DNA of 64,000 bases, from assembly GCA_037954235.1 (NCBI GenBank), contig JBBMOA010000022.1, forward strand, positions 1,203,501 through 1,267,500, given 5' to 3'. Positions 8,313-20,935 of the stretch are shown piece after piece (within the stretch, counting starts at the first letter, position 1; every line of letters starts with the position of its first letter). The notes beneath the pieces were generated by a model. The model saw only the letters and a list, made by a program, of their open reading frames with translations, was not told the origin of the DNA and searched no databases. A program made the translations under genes and the position numbers. This DNA comes from Aulostomus chinensis. Its lineage: Eukaryota; Chordata; Actinopteri; Syngnathiformes; Aulostomidae.

Positions 8313-11300
8313 ACCTCATACTTGATATAACAACTTCCTGTCTGACACAGCCCAACTCCCCCCAGACTGACTTCAATGTTTTTCTGGAGACAACATGGAC
8401 AACTGTTCACTGCATGAGTCCTGTTCATCTGACTGAGCGGGACACATCGCAGGATTGGGATCGTAGGCATCTGACATCACTTCAGAGGACAGAGATGCTG
8501 TTATGAACGACACTTTGTCATGGAATTCTTACATAATTCTGTCTTAATCAAGCTCAGAGCAACTCAGCAGAGCAAATCTTTGCTCCCTGCTTTCATTTTC
8601 AGAGAGCGAAAGCTCCAATGTCAAACACTGACCTTCCCCAAACAATGTAGAGTGGCTGATGGAGTGATGTGAAGAGGGAGATACTGGTGGGGGAGGACAG
8701 AAAAAAGGGAATTAGAGAGAAAGACAAAAGAGAACAGACAAAGACTTTATCCAGAGCTGACACAGACAGTCGTGTGAATGAAGCAAATGATCCGGAGGAG
8801 ATATGATTTCATCCTCTCAACATAAACAACGGAAACTGTAGAAAAGGAGCTCAGAGTGATTGAGCTCAGAACAAAGCCTGAAGCATCACACAACAGCTGC
8901 GCTTGTGGTTTTGTCTCTGAAGAAGCAGCTCAGCATACGAGGGGAGCGAGAGTTCCACAAATCCTCTCTGAGAAAGCTTTTATTCAGCTGATAGCAAATA
9001 TAAACAACGACAATAAAAAGGGTGAATTATTGCCACGATGTAGTTCACAACAGCGCAAGACTCTACCAATCAATCGTTTTATGTCGAGAATAATTCATGA
9101 CGGTGATGAGGCAGAGGCAGCTCAGGTGTGTACAAAAAAAGTGTGGCACAGTCATAGGACAGTCATGGAATTTATTGAGTGCAGCTCCAACCACAAGCAG
9201 CTCATCTGCTTCACCCTTTCAGCCTTTGCTAGCTCATAGTTTGGCTTTTAAAAACACCGTGTAAAAGCTCATAAATACAGCAAATGTCTGGCAGGTCTTT
9301 TTCTGCTCCACGATGTTCTGTCAGAGCAGCTCTGAAGAAAAGTCACCTGCTGTGGCTGGAAATGTCACGGCCGCGTTTGGACATTGAGTCTTTTTGGCTT
9401 CACTGAGCCATGGGAAAGCACCCATGATATGGTGTAATGATACAGTCTAGCCAGCAGAGGGCACTTGCCATTCACTAGTAATTATACCCAAAGAAGTAAA
9501 GATTAACATGTGGTTAGCAGCAGCTAGACTGGAACAGCTGGTCCACATCCAGGCTTGTTCCAGCTCAAGGTGGAGCAAAACCACACACACGTCTTCCAAA
9601 CACTTTAGACGTGTTTGTAAGTGTCAGAGTTAAAAACTACAAAGACATCAGAGGTATGTCAGGCTGTCGGCATGGAATAGGTGGCAAGGTGCAGCCGCCG
9701 TGGAACACAAGGTTGTTGACGACCACGGGCCTTCACGGTTCTGATGATTAAAAGCTGGATTTGTACCTCGGGACTGAATGAAGGTCGCTGGCAGGGGCGT
9801 GGCTATGAGTAGCCGTGTGACTATAACTGTAGCCTAGGGCATAACCTGACCGGCACCTCCCTGGAAACACGACTACGTGTTGGATCGATCAGGAAGGAAC
9901 AGCAGTGACAGTGATTCTGGTTGTGGGATTGCTCACCACACCAGCACTGACCTGTGGTCAGCCTGGTGCTTAGGTGACCGCATGGGCCGCGGAGCCCCGG
10001 CGCACAAACATAAATCAAGCTCAACACCGCAGCAGAACCCTGGAGGACAGAGTCTTCCCACAGATAAACAGCTGGAAGCTGACATGATGCAGCATCTCAT
10101 CAGCACCACAGAACACACGGGAGGACTCTGTGGGTCTGGAACCTCCTCCAGGAGGAGAACCCGGAGGGGAAGGAGAACTGGGCAGGTTTTCCTTCTGCTG
10201 CCACCGCCAGCGTAACCCGGACAGATAAATGACTGAGCATAGATGAATTATACATGTAATCATACATTTCCTCCACGTCTGAGGCAGAAATTATTCCACT
10301 CACTGTTGCATTAAAATGCTGCTGGTGTCCTGGCAGATTCATTAGCTGTCTCATAAATATTGATTTACTCTCTTAAGCATTCACAAACCTCTAAATAAAT
10401 AGTGAATTAATGTGAGGTTAAACAATACACGACATCAGCATGCATCATCTTCCATCCGTCCCTCCTTCCAGCCGTCGCTTCCCAACAGACCAGTCATGAA
10501 TTGAGTGACAGTTGCCTTCTTTTGTCCTCTGGCCCGTCTGACCTGTCACCACGACGAGGCTGGGAGCCGTAAACCAGGCGAGCACGCCGAGCTGAGTGAT
10601 AATCAGATGATGCTAAAATTAAAGCGTGACTGTAGTGTCTCTCTCTGAGCTCTTGAATAGTCGGAATCTTTCCTTCCTGTCTGTCGCTGTTGTTTCCTGT
10701 CAATGTCTGAGCCCGGTTATGTCTCTTCGTCTCTTTTTTCTCTTTCCATCTTCCCTTCTCCTCATATTGATGGTTAAATATGAGCTGAAACTGTCTGAAC
10801 TTTGAAGAAATGCTGGAGTGCTCTGACACTCCGCTGTCATAGAGCTCTGGTCCTCTGAGCCTCCTCCTCCTCCTCTTGAACTGCTTTGTTTCCGTGGCAA
10901 CACATCCCCAACTCTGGCTGGGTGAATGTGACTGGCGGTGGACACTGAGGGACGTGCAGGGCTTTCTGGTTTGCTAACTGCAACCGTGACACGAATCATT
11001 TTCAGCTGGATGTGAGGCCACTTTCCCAGCAGATTTTCTGTCCATATTCATGTTTAACTGGAAGCTTTTCTGAAGACAGAGGCAGCGATTCATGAATCCA
11101 CATCTCCAGATCCATTCAGACTGAGCTTATCTCTCCAGGGCAGGTGGATGGTTGATGCTACCTGGCCAGCTCAGTGATTTTAATCCATCGTGTTATTTTT
11201 CACCTGCACCACTGTCAGATCCACAGCAGCAGCATGAACTCCTGCCCTGTAGCAAACTGCTGCTAGCATCCCCACATGAAAAGCTAATTTCCCGGCGAGT

Positions 11301-12957
11301 GTTTTCCTCCTTTCATGTGAATTCATACGTGCACCCAGTATTTCCAGTCCTGAGGCTGCAGGTGCAGGCCATTAGTGGGCCGCCAGTATGAGGGGTTTTT
11401 GTAGTCCAACGGGAAGTTAGCGTGTCGGGATGAGATCTGTTTGAAGCCCAGCAGGACGTTGGCATGTTTTGCTGCCTAAATAAAATCAGCAAATGTGATG
11501 AGGTTGAGAGTTGAATATAAAACAGTAACGTCAGGGTAATGAGAGGAAATGTGGCCTGCTGTGTCCTGATCAGAGCAACAAACTACTGGGTCCTCCTCCA
11601 CCGACTCTGACATTCTCCATCTCGTTAACTCAGGCGGAGACGGAATATTAAGATGGATGGACAAGCTGGGAAGAAAGTGATAGATGCAGGGAAGAGGGAA
11701 AAAAGAGAATGAAGAGCAATGGACGAGTGGACCCTGTTATTTCTGCTCCAGTCAGACGACTGCTGTTGTTGAGCAGAGAACCTGAGGAGTCGCTCACACA
11801 GAAGTTGCAGTAATTTCCCAGAAGACAAATGGCAGGCGATTGATTACAAAAGATGGAGGAAGTCGTCGTCCCTGCATGATGAATTCCAGTCTGATGGAGG
11901 ATTTGGGGTGAGTGAAGGACTTCAAGTGATTCACTTTCAGTCCTTTGATGAGGAGGAATTACAGAAATGAAAGTGTTGACGCAGAAACAGAAGCTGGTGA
12001 ACATTTAGATTTGAGCCTGTTTCCCTCACTGAAACGTTCTCAAATTAAATCACACTCAAAACCTTTGTCACGCCAAAAACGGCGTGGGTCATCTTCTGAT
12101 GAAGGGGCACAGCAGAGAGCGAATGAGGATTGGGCCTCGTCGTGCAATTCACGACAGATGGCGACACACGGCGAGGAAAAAGATGCACTTGGATGGACGG
12201 ACAATCCCTCATTTCATGGGCAGATAGTAAGACAAGATACACAAATACACCTGAGGAGCGAGAGCACTAACTTGAAACAAAAATACTACCATCCAACCAA
12301 CGCTGTGTTTGACATTCACTTCTTTTCCACAAAGGTGTTTTCCTTAGCTTCTCACTAAAGCAACCCTCAATCAAGAGTCGATGACTACAGAACGGAGGAA
12401 TTTGGAAGGAAATCTTTCACAAGGTAGTTTTCATTATCACAGAATAAAATATTCTGGATGTGGCAATGTTCAAAAATACAGGCTGGCCTGTAAAAGATCC
12501 CTGGGGGCGGCAACTGTCGTTCCATCTGTCCTTACAATGGAAACGCACATTTGGCTGAGGAGGAGCCGACACCTGATCACCTGTAAGAACTCGCAGGTAA
12601 AACTGGCACGTTTCTGGATTAACATCTGTGGTTTTCTGCTTTTGAACCAGAAGGGGAGGTCCGATGAGGGCGGGGCTTGTCGCAGGTAGTATTTCTGTAT
12701 CTATGAGTCTGAACAGGACACGTCTGTTATCGACTGACTGAGGTGAACGTGCTCCACATACATTTAAGAAGCAGGCTGTGTTCTGCTGCCCCAGCACTGA
12801 TATGAAATATTAACAGGCAGCGCTAATTAGAGGAGGCACACAGGATGAACACACGCACACACATGCAGCCTGAACATACACCAATTTAGCACTTCCCCAC
12901 ACACTAAACACACACCTCCCCCCTCCCAACCTTTGAGAGGCTGCAGACTGAAATCCT
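8313..12957. other. Largely unique stretch, no gene recognised
   Basis: No exon or RNA gene could be supported over about 4.6 kb. The longest frames (112-137 codons) show no domain and are matched by frames on the opposite strand. One CTCF-like motif (9453-9466) is listed separately. The AT-rich segment at about 10260-10430 has several TAAT/ATTA cores (for example CATTAGCTG and GTGAATTAATG) and could be regulatory, but that is only an impression. Confidence 0.5.
9453..9466 (+). promoter_or_regulatory. CTCF-like core motif
   Basis: CCAGCAGAGGGCAC fits every position of the 14-base CTCF core consensus CCASYAGRKGGCRS. CTCF is conserved in fish and binds such sites at insulators and loop anchors. 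A single motif match is weak evidence of occupancy, and no second strong match was noticed nearby. Confidence 0.4.
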
Positions 12958-12979
12958 CACACACACACACACACACACA
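12958..12979. repeat. (CA)11 microsatellite
   Basis: A perfect dinucleotide run of 22 bp, preceded within 120 bp by further short ACAC words (12850-12915). Confidence 0.92.
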
Positions 12980-15900
12980 GTAATCCAGCCATTGAGTTTC
13001 TGAATTATTCCTGTCTGATGAGACAGCCGCTGAACTTTATCGCGGCTCCACTGATGGCGGTCGTACTGCCCATCAGAACCAGTGAAACGATTCATTTGTG
13101 AGACACCAAGGAAACCCCCAGAAACATCAAATCACACACTTGCTCTGATTTGTCCTGGAGCTGCAGTCAAATCTCCTGCAGGGAAAAAAAAGTCTGGAAG
13201 TTCACACCGACGTCTCTCCTTTGTTGACTGTGGCGGTGGAACGATAGACAGAGAAAGAGAAAAGCATTTGAGTGCTAAACTTTCACTTGAGTTTTCCCAA
13301 CAAGGTTCCACCAAAGCGTGGAGTCACCCTCTGTGCAATCAAAGAGGTTGACATAATTTAGCTCGTGAGGAACTTCATTTAAACTGATGGATATCCTTAG
13401 AAACCTTCTTTGCACATTCACGTGTTCTAGGAGGGAGGGAGGCCAGCGTTGAGAACGGCTGCTCGATGAGTCAGGAACTTGAGGACGGTGACATCACAGT
13501 ATTTATAATAACACGCTTCCCAAAAGGGTTTGTGCGCAGTTCTAGAGCCAGACACCTGCTCCGAAACTGAACTTAAGACACGCGGGCGGTGCCACGTCCT
13601 GACCCTGCCTGTCTCCACCATCACTGAAGAGCAACAGCTTTAAATGCCCCCGAACACGTCTCATGATCAGGTCCAGGTCAGGTCTAGATCAGATCTAGAT
13701 CAGGTCCAGAGCTGCAACATCCGGCCCTGGCGAGCCCAGAGAGGACCGGCTGCTGGACACCTGGAAGGTCGTCCCACAGTGGTTTCGTTTGAGGCAAAGA
13801 CCATTGATTATTGAAGGGGAAGCCACTAAAACTCACAGTGGTCTGTAACCTGCTAGCTTGTTGTCTGGGTCACGTCATCACGCTGGACTCTGTCAGCTAC
13901 CGGGAGAGAAAACCGGCTCCACTGGCTGCCGCTGAGCAGTGACAGCGCCCTGCTAGCGGCGGACAGCTGCCTCTCACATTGGGGCCTGATGGTGGAGCTC
14001 GTCTCTCAAACAGGGGCCCACCTGCCTGATCGATATGGGTTGACCATGATGCAAACTTTAGCCAGTTGAACCAGTGGCACCAGTTGATAGGGGGATCCAG
14101 AACCAGAGCAGTTGGATGGCGTGTATTTAGTGTTGCTCGGAGGGAGACAGCGAGAACAACGCCGTGATGTTCTCATTGTTTCCTCTCAGCTGGATAGAGA
14201 CGCAGGAAGCTCATATCAGCGCTGAAATAATTAATCATATCATCTTAATCAATATTTCATGTAAATACTTGCGCTTTCACAGGTTGTTGTTGTGACTGTA
14301 GCGCACAGTGGCACCTTTACTGTCCAGGGTGCTGGGGCCTTCACTGAAGTTGTCCGATCTGGACTTTAATCTGCCTCTAATATTCATGTCCACTCACAGT
14401 GTCTCTGCCTGTTGCTGTTCATCACCACACCTGCTCACCCCGCAGGATTTGTTTTCATAACTGGTGCATCCCTCCACCGTGAGGCAGTAGGTGTGACAGA
14501 GCCGCTCAGCGAAGGCTTTATGTGGTTATTATGGGTACAGGAGTTAAAACTGTCATCCACTGTGGAGTCACAGAGAGGGGGAGGACTCGTCAGCCAAACG
14601 TGGCGGTGCTAACACTAATGCTCAGAGACGGGAAGGAGGACGAGAAAACAGATGTGTCAGTTGGGAGACGTCCTCTGTTAATCACAGGCATCAGGATGGA
14701 GAAGAACTGCCATTTTTCCCAGACTGCACTGCAGCAGAAGCAGACACTCCACTGGGAATGAGATGATTACTGTCCTCGTCTGATTGCCACTCGTTCCAAG
14801 TCAGCAGCTGATGGCGAGTCCAAGTCTTATCTGCTAACAGGCGCAGAATAACCCTTTAATTAACCCTGAATGACTCAACCCTCGAGCCACTAACAGCTGA
14901 AAGTCTTAATCAAGATGTGACTGTTGAAGAAGTCACAGTTTTCTGTTGGTGAACTGTGCCTGAACTCCACTGCGGATGAAAAAAATGAAAAATCTCCGTT
15001 TTTGTAGCTGTCAGAAAAGGATAGCGATGGTAGTCGGGTGACTCAACGACTGGCAACCATCTTTACTGCTTCCTCTACATTTATGCGGCGAAATACTCTG
15101 AGGAGCGACTCACCACCTGACTGACGACGGTTCATTTGGTCTATAAAAGTCAGAAAATAATCTCAGTTAAAGTCAAAGGTGACATCTCTTAAATTCAGTC
15201 AAATATTCCATGTAACAAAAACTAGCATCATCACACTTTGCCTCAAATATTCAATAATCAGTAGCTGCTGTTCGGTTTGTTCATCGCTGGGATCGGGGAG
15301 CACGGTGACGTCCGTGGACGGAAGGACCAGAAGGACCAGAAGGAAAATTAATTCAGTTATTTCAGATTTCATTCCAGCAGGAAAGTCAATAACCAGAGGT
15401 CGAGTTCCGGGATGGTTTTAGGATCCCTTTGTCCCCCATAACAAGCGGTGCGCGATCACAGCCCTGGAACACGGGCACAAGGCACTTCGCTGGAGGTGGA
15501 ACCAAGAAGTGCAGGTTCAATTTAGGGCACAAGACTGTGTTGCACCCCTGTTTTAATGATGGTAGAAAAGTCAATACAGTGTGTGAGTCCAGCTGAAATT
15601 GTATTTTTCAAAGTCGCACTAAGACAACAAGACAACGTGGATAGAATCTATTTACTCTGGCATGTTGACGCTAACAGGTAGCAAACTGAGCTAACGTTCA
15701 GCACACGCCATCGGTCCAGAAGGACTCACAGCCTTTTCTGGACACTTGAGGAGGTAAACCTGATGCCGTCTCAGTTTAAGTCCTTTTTCTTTAATAGTCT
15801 GGTCTGCTGATGACGAGTCTATGTGGTATTAAAGCTAGCAGAGGACTAAAACTATTACTTGGTTCTCCTTTTACTCAACCTTTCCAAACGTGCTCCAACA

Positions 15901-18570
15901 CGCCACCATGTTTCCTCATCACGCACCGACGGCAGCAGGTGATGACACGCTGATGTATGATTGGTGTCTTCATTCACTAGTTGACCCAAATACTGAGCCA
16001 AAAGATTCAAAGCTACCAAACCGATGGTCTTCTTGACCTGATATAAAAGCAGAGGGAGGCGACTTCACGAGAGCGAACACGTCTCGCTCATCTTAGCCCC
16101 GCCCCTGAAACTCGATGATTCGAGCCATTGGTGGGGGAACTCAAAAGCTGCCCAAGACTGGGGTAGACCAAAGTCTGTCAAAAGAATAATTTGTGTTTAT
16201 TTTCAACAGAATTTGTGAAGTTTGTTTTCCGGTGAAGAGGAGAGAGTACTACTGCTGTTGTTGTACCACTACTTCTACTACTGAACACTTGAAGGGTCTG
16301 TTGGGTGGGAATGTAGGTATCAGCAGTCTCTGAGTCGGGTCTGAGGAGCGCCGTCCCTCAGACATGATCTCCCCTGGACAGTGACACCTTCACCTTTCTC
16401 CTAAACCTGCGTGACCCTGGGACGACCGCTGCCCCGGCAGCTCAGCTCACTGCTGCTCAGTGACTGTTTCGTACTCTGCTAGGATTTTGTGTCTCTCACA
16501 AAATTCTCGCCACATTCACAGATGGAGAGACGCTGTGAGCAGACAGGGTCAAAGAGCAACGTTCACTCGTTTGTTGATCCTTTCAAATCAGCAGAGGTGA
16601 GAATTCTCTGGTTTGTTGTCATCTTGAACGATGGTCAAGTGGATTCTCAGAACGTTTAAGAGCCATCAAACGTGTGAAGTGATGGGAAACCTAATGGAGG
16701 TCCAAAAGAATCACAGCAGGAAGAAGTCAGCCAGCACTGGAGACACGACGGCTGGAAGCCTCCGCCATCTGACTGTGACTTCTGATCACCAAAATATGTT
16801 CAGTTCCTCCCCGAGTCCCAGTGGACATTTGTGCCAAATCGAAGAAACACGCCAAGGTGAGCTTAGAGTTAGCATGATGAGAAAAACCTGCAATGACTCA
16901 GACTGAGACGGTAATATGATGTGTGAGATTGGAGAAGATGTTCATTTTCTGATGATGATTCCCCATTAAAAAGATAATGCGTGATTGTTGTGGGGAAGAC
17001 GATGTGAAGGCAGCGCCACAATATTTACTTTTTAATTGAGACACAATTGGCCTCGAACAATCAGTGGGCCATTTGATCCCTGGTCCCTGTGCAGCCCTCG
17101 TCCTCCCGTTGGAGAGCAGGGTGGTTCCTTTGAAGACATGCTGGGTCGAAGGTCAAGGTCACCTCTACGAACGCGACGCATCCTGGGATGTTGTTTGCGT
17201 CAGCTCAGCTCCATCGCGATGGAGCAGCATGTCCCTCGGGGCGCCACAACGATGTGTTCATTTACAGAACACACAGGTGAAGGGGTGTGTCCTCGTACGT
17301 TCCTGCATTTGGTTTCTGCAATGGAGCGAAAGGAAACGAGCCACTGAAACAGGCTCATGCAGGGGAGTGTGCACTGGATCTGACTGGATTCCTGTCTCTG
17401 GCCCAGGAGGAACACATAATCCCTACTTGTGAAATGTGAGTTGGTTAATGGCACCCAGCAGGACTGTCGGTCCATTGTCACCCTGGCCAGGGAACAATTA
17501 CTTCTGCGATGACCTCACTGCCCCTGTCATTTAAATTCTGTCCAGAGCGACGTCCTTCTATTTAATCTTTTGAACTCTGTGCGTCTTTGCTGGCTTTTAA
17601 TTGCAGTCGTATCCTGGCGGACAGTCACCACGGGTTCTCATACTCAGGGGTGCTGGCGTGTTGGAGTGAGACGAGAGACACAGCGTTAAACACTGAAGTC
17701 ACTGAGACTTGTGACAGAAACAACATGCGATACAAAGATACATTTAAACAGGACGGGACGAGACGGCAAAAATGTATCACTTTTTTATGGCAGCGAAACA
17801 ATTTTTCTAGTCTGCAAGTTGCAAAGCATCTGGTGTTGATGAATGCACTGCACATTCAAGGTCACTGAGACAGACACACAGTATTTCTAATTTTGTTACG
17901 ATGTTTCTGTTAGTTTGCAAGAAACTGATGAGAACCTGCAAGGCAAAACTAAAGACTGACGGTTCTTCCTCAGCTCCCTCGTGCTCCGACTGCAGCTCAC
18001 TGGTTTTAGACTCCTTTTATTCCTGATACTTCAATTTTGAAATACAAATTGCTCTTTTATTTTGGTAGTCATGACTCAGGTAATGTACTGCATGTGAGTA
18101 GGACTATGGTCAGTGCAGGTTCTCAGTCTTCCAGGTCGTGGTACTCCTTCTGTTCTGAGTCTGGGTCAAACGGACTGCTTCAGTTCTCCCCTCCAGTGAC
18201 TCAGACCTGAGCGACATGGTCCAGTCCCCAGTCAAAGGCGCGTATGGATGGACAGACGGACAGAAGGACCACCTGGGAACTCGATGCTTCGCGCCCACGG
18301 CTCTGACTGGCATCTCTGCATCTCAGAGAAGTCGCTGAGTCAGGTGAGGAGGTTTCCCTCTCTGGGTTGCTCCTACAAACTCGACTGTAAATTGCCAGCA
18401 GTTTTGTTGAAAATGTTCTTCTGGTGACTCGACAAACAGACAGCAGCTCCTTGAAAGACTGATGCATAAATCACCGATTTCCCTCTCCTCCGTCTATCTC
18501 CTCTGACACTGTAATCTTTCTGTTGCCTCCATCCACAGGAGAGCCATGAACCGGCGTCCTCGCTACCGTA
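12980..18570. other. Largely unique stretch, no gene recognised
   Basis: About 5.6 kb without a supportable gene. Small items: a short imperfect repeat of CAGGTC and CTAGATCAG words at about 13664-13710, including the palindrome AGATCT within CTAGATCAGATCTAG, and a nuclear-receptor-like AAGGTCAAGGTCA at 17149-17161. Open frames up to 122 codons (17064-17432) show no known domain. Confidence 0.5.
17149..17161 (+). promoter_or_regulatory. Possible nuclear-receptor element (TCAAGGTCA)
   Basis: AAGGTCAAGGTCA contains the extended half-site TCAAGGTCA used by ERR and SF-1/NR5A-type receptors and also reads as two AGGTCA half-sites with no spacer. Such 9-mers occur often by chance and nothing else marks a promoter here. 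Confidence 0.2.
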
Positions 18571-18596
18571 GAGGAGGAGGCGGCGGCGGCGGGGGG
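18571..18596. repeat. GGA/GGC triplet tract
   Basis: A short GAGGAGGAGG-CGGCGGCGGC-GGGGGG run. It lies within an open frame giving a glycine stretch, but the frame has no other coding feature. Confidence 0.8.
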
Positions 18597-19259
18597 TTGA
18601 GAAGATTTAGAGCACATCGCAGATCCTCCCTCCTAAACGTATCAAGCCACATTTGTTTGCTGTCTGACTCCAGCCAGTCCCCCAGCATCATTTCATGTAT
18701 TATTCCACTCATATTATTTATACTTGTTTATAATATCATAAAAAGCAAACCTATCAACAAGTATGTTTGTGAGAGAACTGCAGTCTTGAATAAAGTACAA
18801 TATCTGGCTCAGAGTTTACAGTAAGTGGTCCTGTCATCACCAAGTTTTTATTGAAGGAAAATATGTCTGTAACAAATATTTGGTTTGCTAAGTGAAAGCC
18901 ACAAAATGTCCCTCAATTTCCCAAAAATCCATGAAACAAGCATTGATGTGGCAGCTGTTCTGGAGCACTCAGAGATGCACGGTAGGAGGCAGTAATGGAG
19001 GAAGGAGGCCAGTGATGAAAATAGGACTTTTGTACTCGTTTCAGTTTTCAACTTCAAAAAAGATGTTTTGACTCCTTGGTGGAAGCTGGTTTAAGTGACT
19101 TGTATAAGAACTACTGACTCCCAGTTCTTCTCCTCAGTTCCCGGGTTCTACTCGGGTTCAATAAAAACACGATTGCACAGACAATTTAAACTCACTGGTT
19201 TTGATCAATTGACACAAAGTGTAGTCAGTTGTCAAGATAAAATGTTAATATGTGCATGT
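18597..19259. other. Unique stretch, no gene recognised
   Basis: AT-rich, ordinary sequence up to the target-site duplication of SINE copy 2. Nothing recognisable. Confidence 0.55.
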
Positions 19260-19268
19260 TGATGTCAT

Positions 19269-19638
19269 CCATCCATCGTCATCTTCCGCTTATTCCGACA
19301 CATTAAGGGTCGCAGGGTGGAGCCTATCCCAGCGTCAATGGCCGAGAGGCGGGGTTCACCCTGGACAGGTCACCAGTCCATGGCAGGGCCAACACATAGA
19401 GACAGACAACCATTGGCTCTCCCAGCCACGCCTACGGTCAATTTAGAGTCTGGATTAACCTGGTCCCTCTTGATGTCTTTGGACTGTGGAGGAAGCTGGA
19501 GTACCAGAGAGAACCCAGCAGGAACAGGGAGAACATGGAGACTCACCCAGAAAGACCCCGTGCTGCAGCCGGGACTGGAACCCGGAACCTTCTTGATGGG
19601 GGCCACAGTGAGGACCACTGCTCCACCGTGCAGCCGAC
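19269..19638 (-). mobile_element. tRNA-derived SINE-like element, copy 2, with 9-bp target-site duplication
   Basis: This is the best preserved of the three copies. The 9-base direct repeats TGATGTCAT at 19260-19268 and 19639-19647 bracket the element exactly. On the minus strand the head holds an A-box-like TGGAGCAGTGG (plus positions 19616-19626) and a B-box-like GGTTCCAGTCC (19572-19582, one base off the canonical GGTTCNANTCC), spaced as in tRNA genes. The 3' end reads GCGACCCTTAATG, then GGAATAAGCGGAAGATGACG, then an ATGGATGG tail. Unlike copies 1 and 3 it retains the GGCCGAGAGGCGGGGTTCACC segment. Frames through it are not genes. Confidence 0.9.
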
Positions 19639-19647
19639 TGATGTCAT

Positions 19648-20580
19648 ATAATATCCTATTAAACAGTTTTACACTGTGAAAAAGTCAAGTTGAGCCCTGA
19701 ACGCGTTACTATTTCTTGGCAACAAAACTGTATGGGTGGATGGTTATGAAGTAAACGCAAGAGAAATCAGGGCTGAAAGAGTTCACCCTGGATCTTTAAA
19801 TACGGGAGAGGAAGCAGCCAAAGGTTCCTCGCCTCAGACTGAAGGCAGCGTTTCAGCGCTGCGATTTCCCTCAGCATGAAGCAGAAGATAAGCAGAGCTA
19901 AAGCGAGATTACAGGAGCGCAGGAAGCAGATTACAGGTGCAGTGACAGCGTGGCCGACATAAAAACTGGATTACAAGAAGGTCTGAAACCTGAACAGAGA
20001 GACCGACTCAGCAGGAGGAGCAGACGTCACTCCTCCCCTCTCCCACGTCCTCCCTTCCTGCTGAAGGCTATTCTCCATCTGCTCACAATTCACATTCGCT
20101 GTCTCCGAACCTTCGTGTCTTTGTGTGACTCAGAGTGAAGGTCTAGGACCACACAGCTGTCCTTCAATCTGCAAAACATGTTGGTGGAATTTCCATGATT
20201 GTGTGACTTCCAGGACAAACTCCAGAGGGTGGCGAGCTAATTAACTCAACACAAGTCCTTTAGCCAGCTGAGCCTCTCTACTTTCAATCTACTTGTGCTT
20301 TTTCCACACTTTTAAATGTTCAATGAAGAAACAGAAAATAAATGTCTCCATCAGAACCATCTCCATGAGCCCGGTCTCATCGGCCCAGTGCGGTTCCAGC
20401 CCGAGGCTCGGGAACTTGGCTTGTGTCTGCAGGAATGTGGTTATTGGTCCTCAGCAGCTTCACTCCAGAGCACAGAAGCTCCACTGAACAGCCGACATGC
20501 TGAGGGAGTCTCAGTCAGAAGGCTACAAGACCAGTTAGCAAAAACAGCACGATCAACACAGTAGAATTCTAGATTCTTCT
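19648..20580. other. Unique stretch, no gene recognised
   Basis: No coding or RNA feature could be supported between the SINE and the LINE remnant. Confidence 0.55.
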
Positions 20581-20877
20581 TCCAACATCAAAGCCCTCGA
20601 AAATCAGGCTCCTCCATATGTGACAGAGCTCATCGGTCCCTACTACCCAGCTAGAGCCCTTCCCTCCCAGGGTGCTGCTGGGCTCCTGCTGGTTCCTGGA
20701 GGCTCTAAAAGTAGAATGGGAGGTGGAGCCTCCAGTTATCAGGCTCCTCCCCTGCAGAACCGTCTCCAAGTCTCGGCCCTGAACTCAGACCCCCTCTCTA
20801 TGTTTAATAATAGACTTAAGACCTTCATTTTAAATAAAGTTACAGATAGGGCAGCTCAGGCTGGCCCCGCCCCCTAG
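20581..20877 (+). pseudogene. C-terminal coding remnant of a teleost LINE (non-LTR retrotransposon) ORF2
   Basis: The frame translates, from 20581, as SNIKALENQAPPYVTELIGP followed by YYPARAL, GAAGLLLVPGGSKSRMGG, SSYQAPPLQNRL and MFNNRLKTFILNK, ending at a TAG stop (20875-20877). The words LLLVP, SKSRMGG, SYQAP, NRL and RLKTFI in this order are characteristic of the region downstream of the reverse transcriptase domain in an abundant fish LINE group (probably L2/CR1-related; exact family not certain). Only about 98 codons remain and no reverse transcriptase or endonuclease motif lies upstream, so this is a 5'-truncated dead copy. The following GTTATGCTGCTCTAGGCCGA (to about 20900) fits the 3' UTR of the same family. 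Confidence 0.82.
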
Positions 20878-20935
20878 TTATGCTGCTCTAGGCCGAGACT
20901 GGTCCCACTGTCCACCCCCCCCTCCCCGTCCGTTC
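20878..20935 (+). mobile_element. 3' UTR piece of the same LINE copy
   Basis: TTATGCTGCTCTAGGCCGAG follows the stop codon directly and matches the UTR word order known for this fish LINE. The end of similarity is uncertain; a C-rich run at about 20922-20932 may mark it. Confidence 0.6.

Noticed and set aside
18110..18330. Possible decayed repeat (GGTTCTCAGTCTTCCAGGTC)
   Set aside because: It felt familiar from fish genomes, but no family, end or second copy in the window could be identified.
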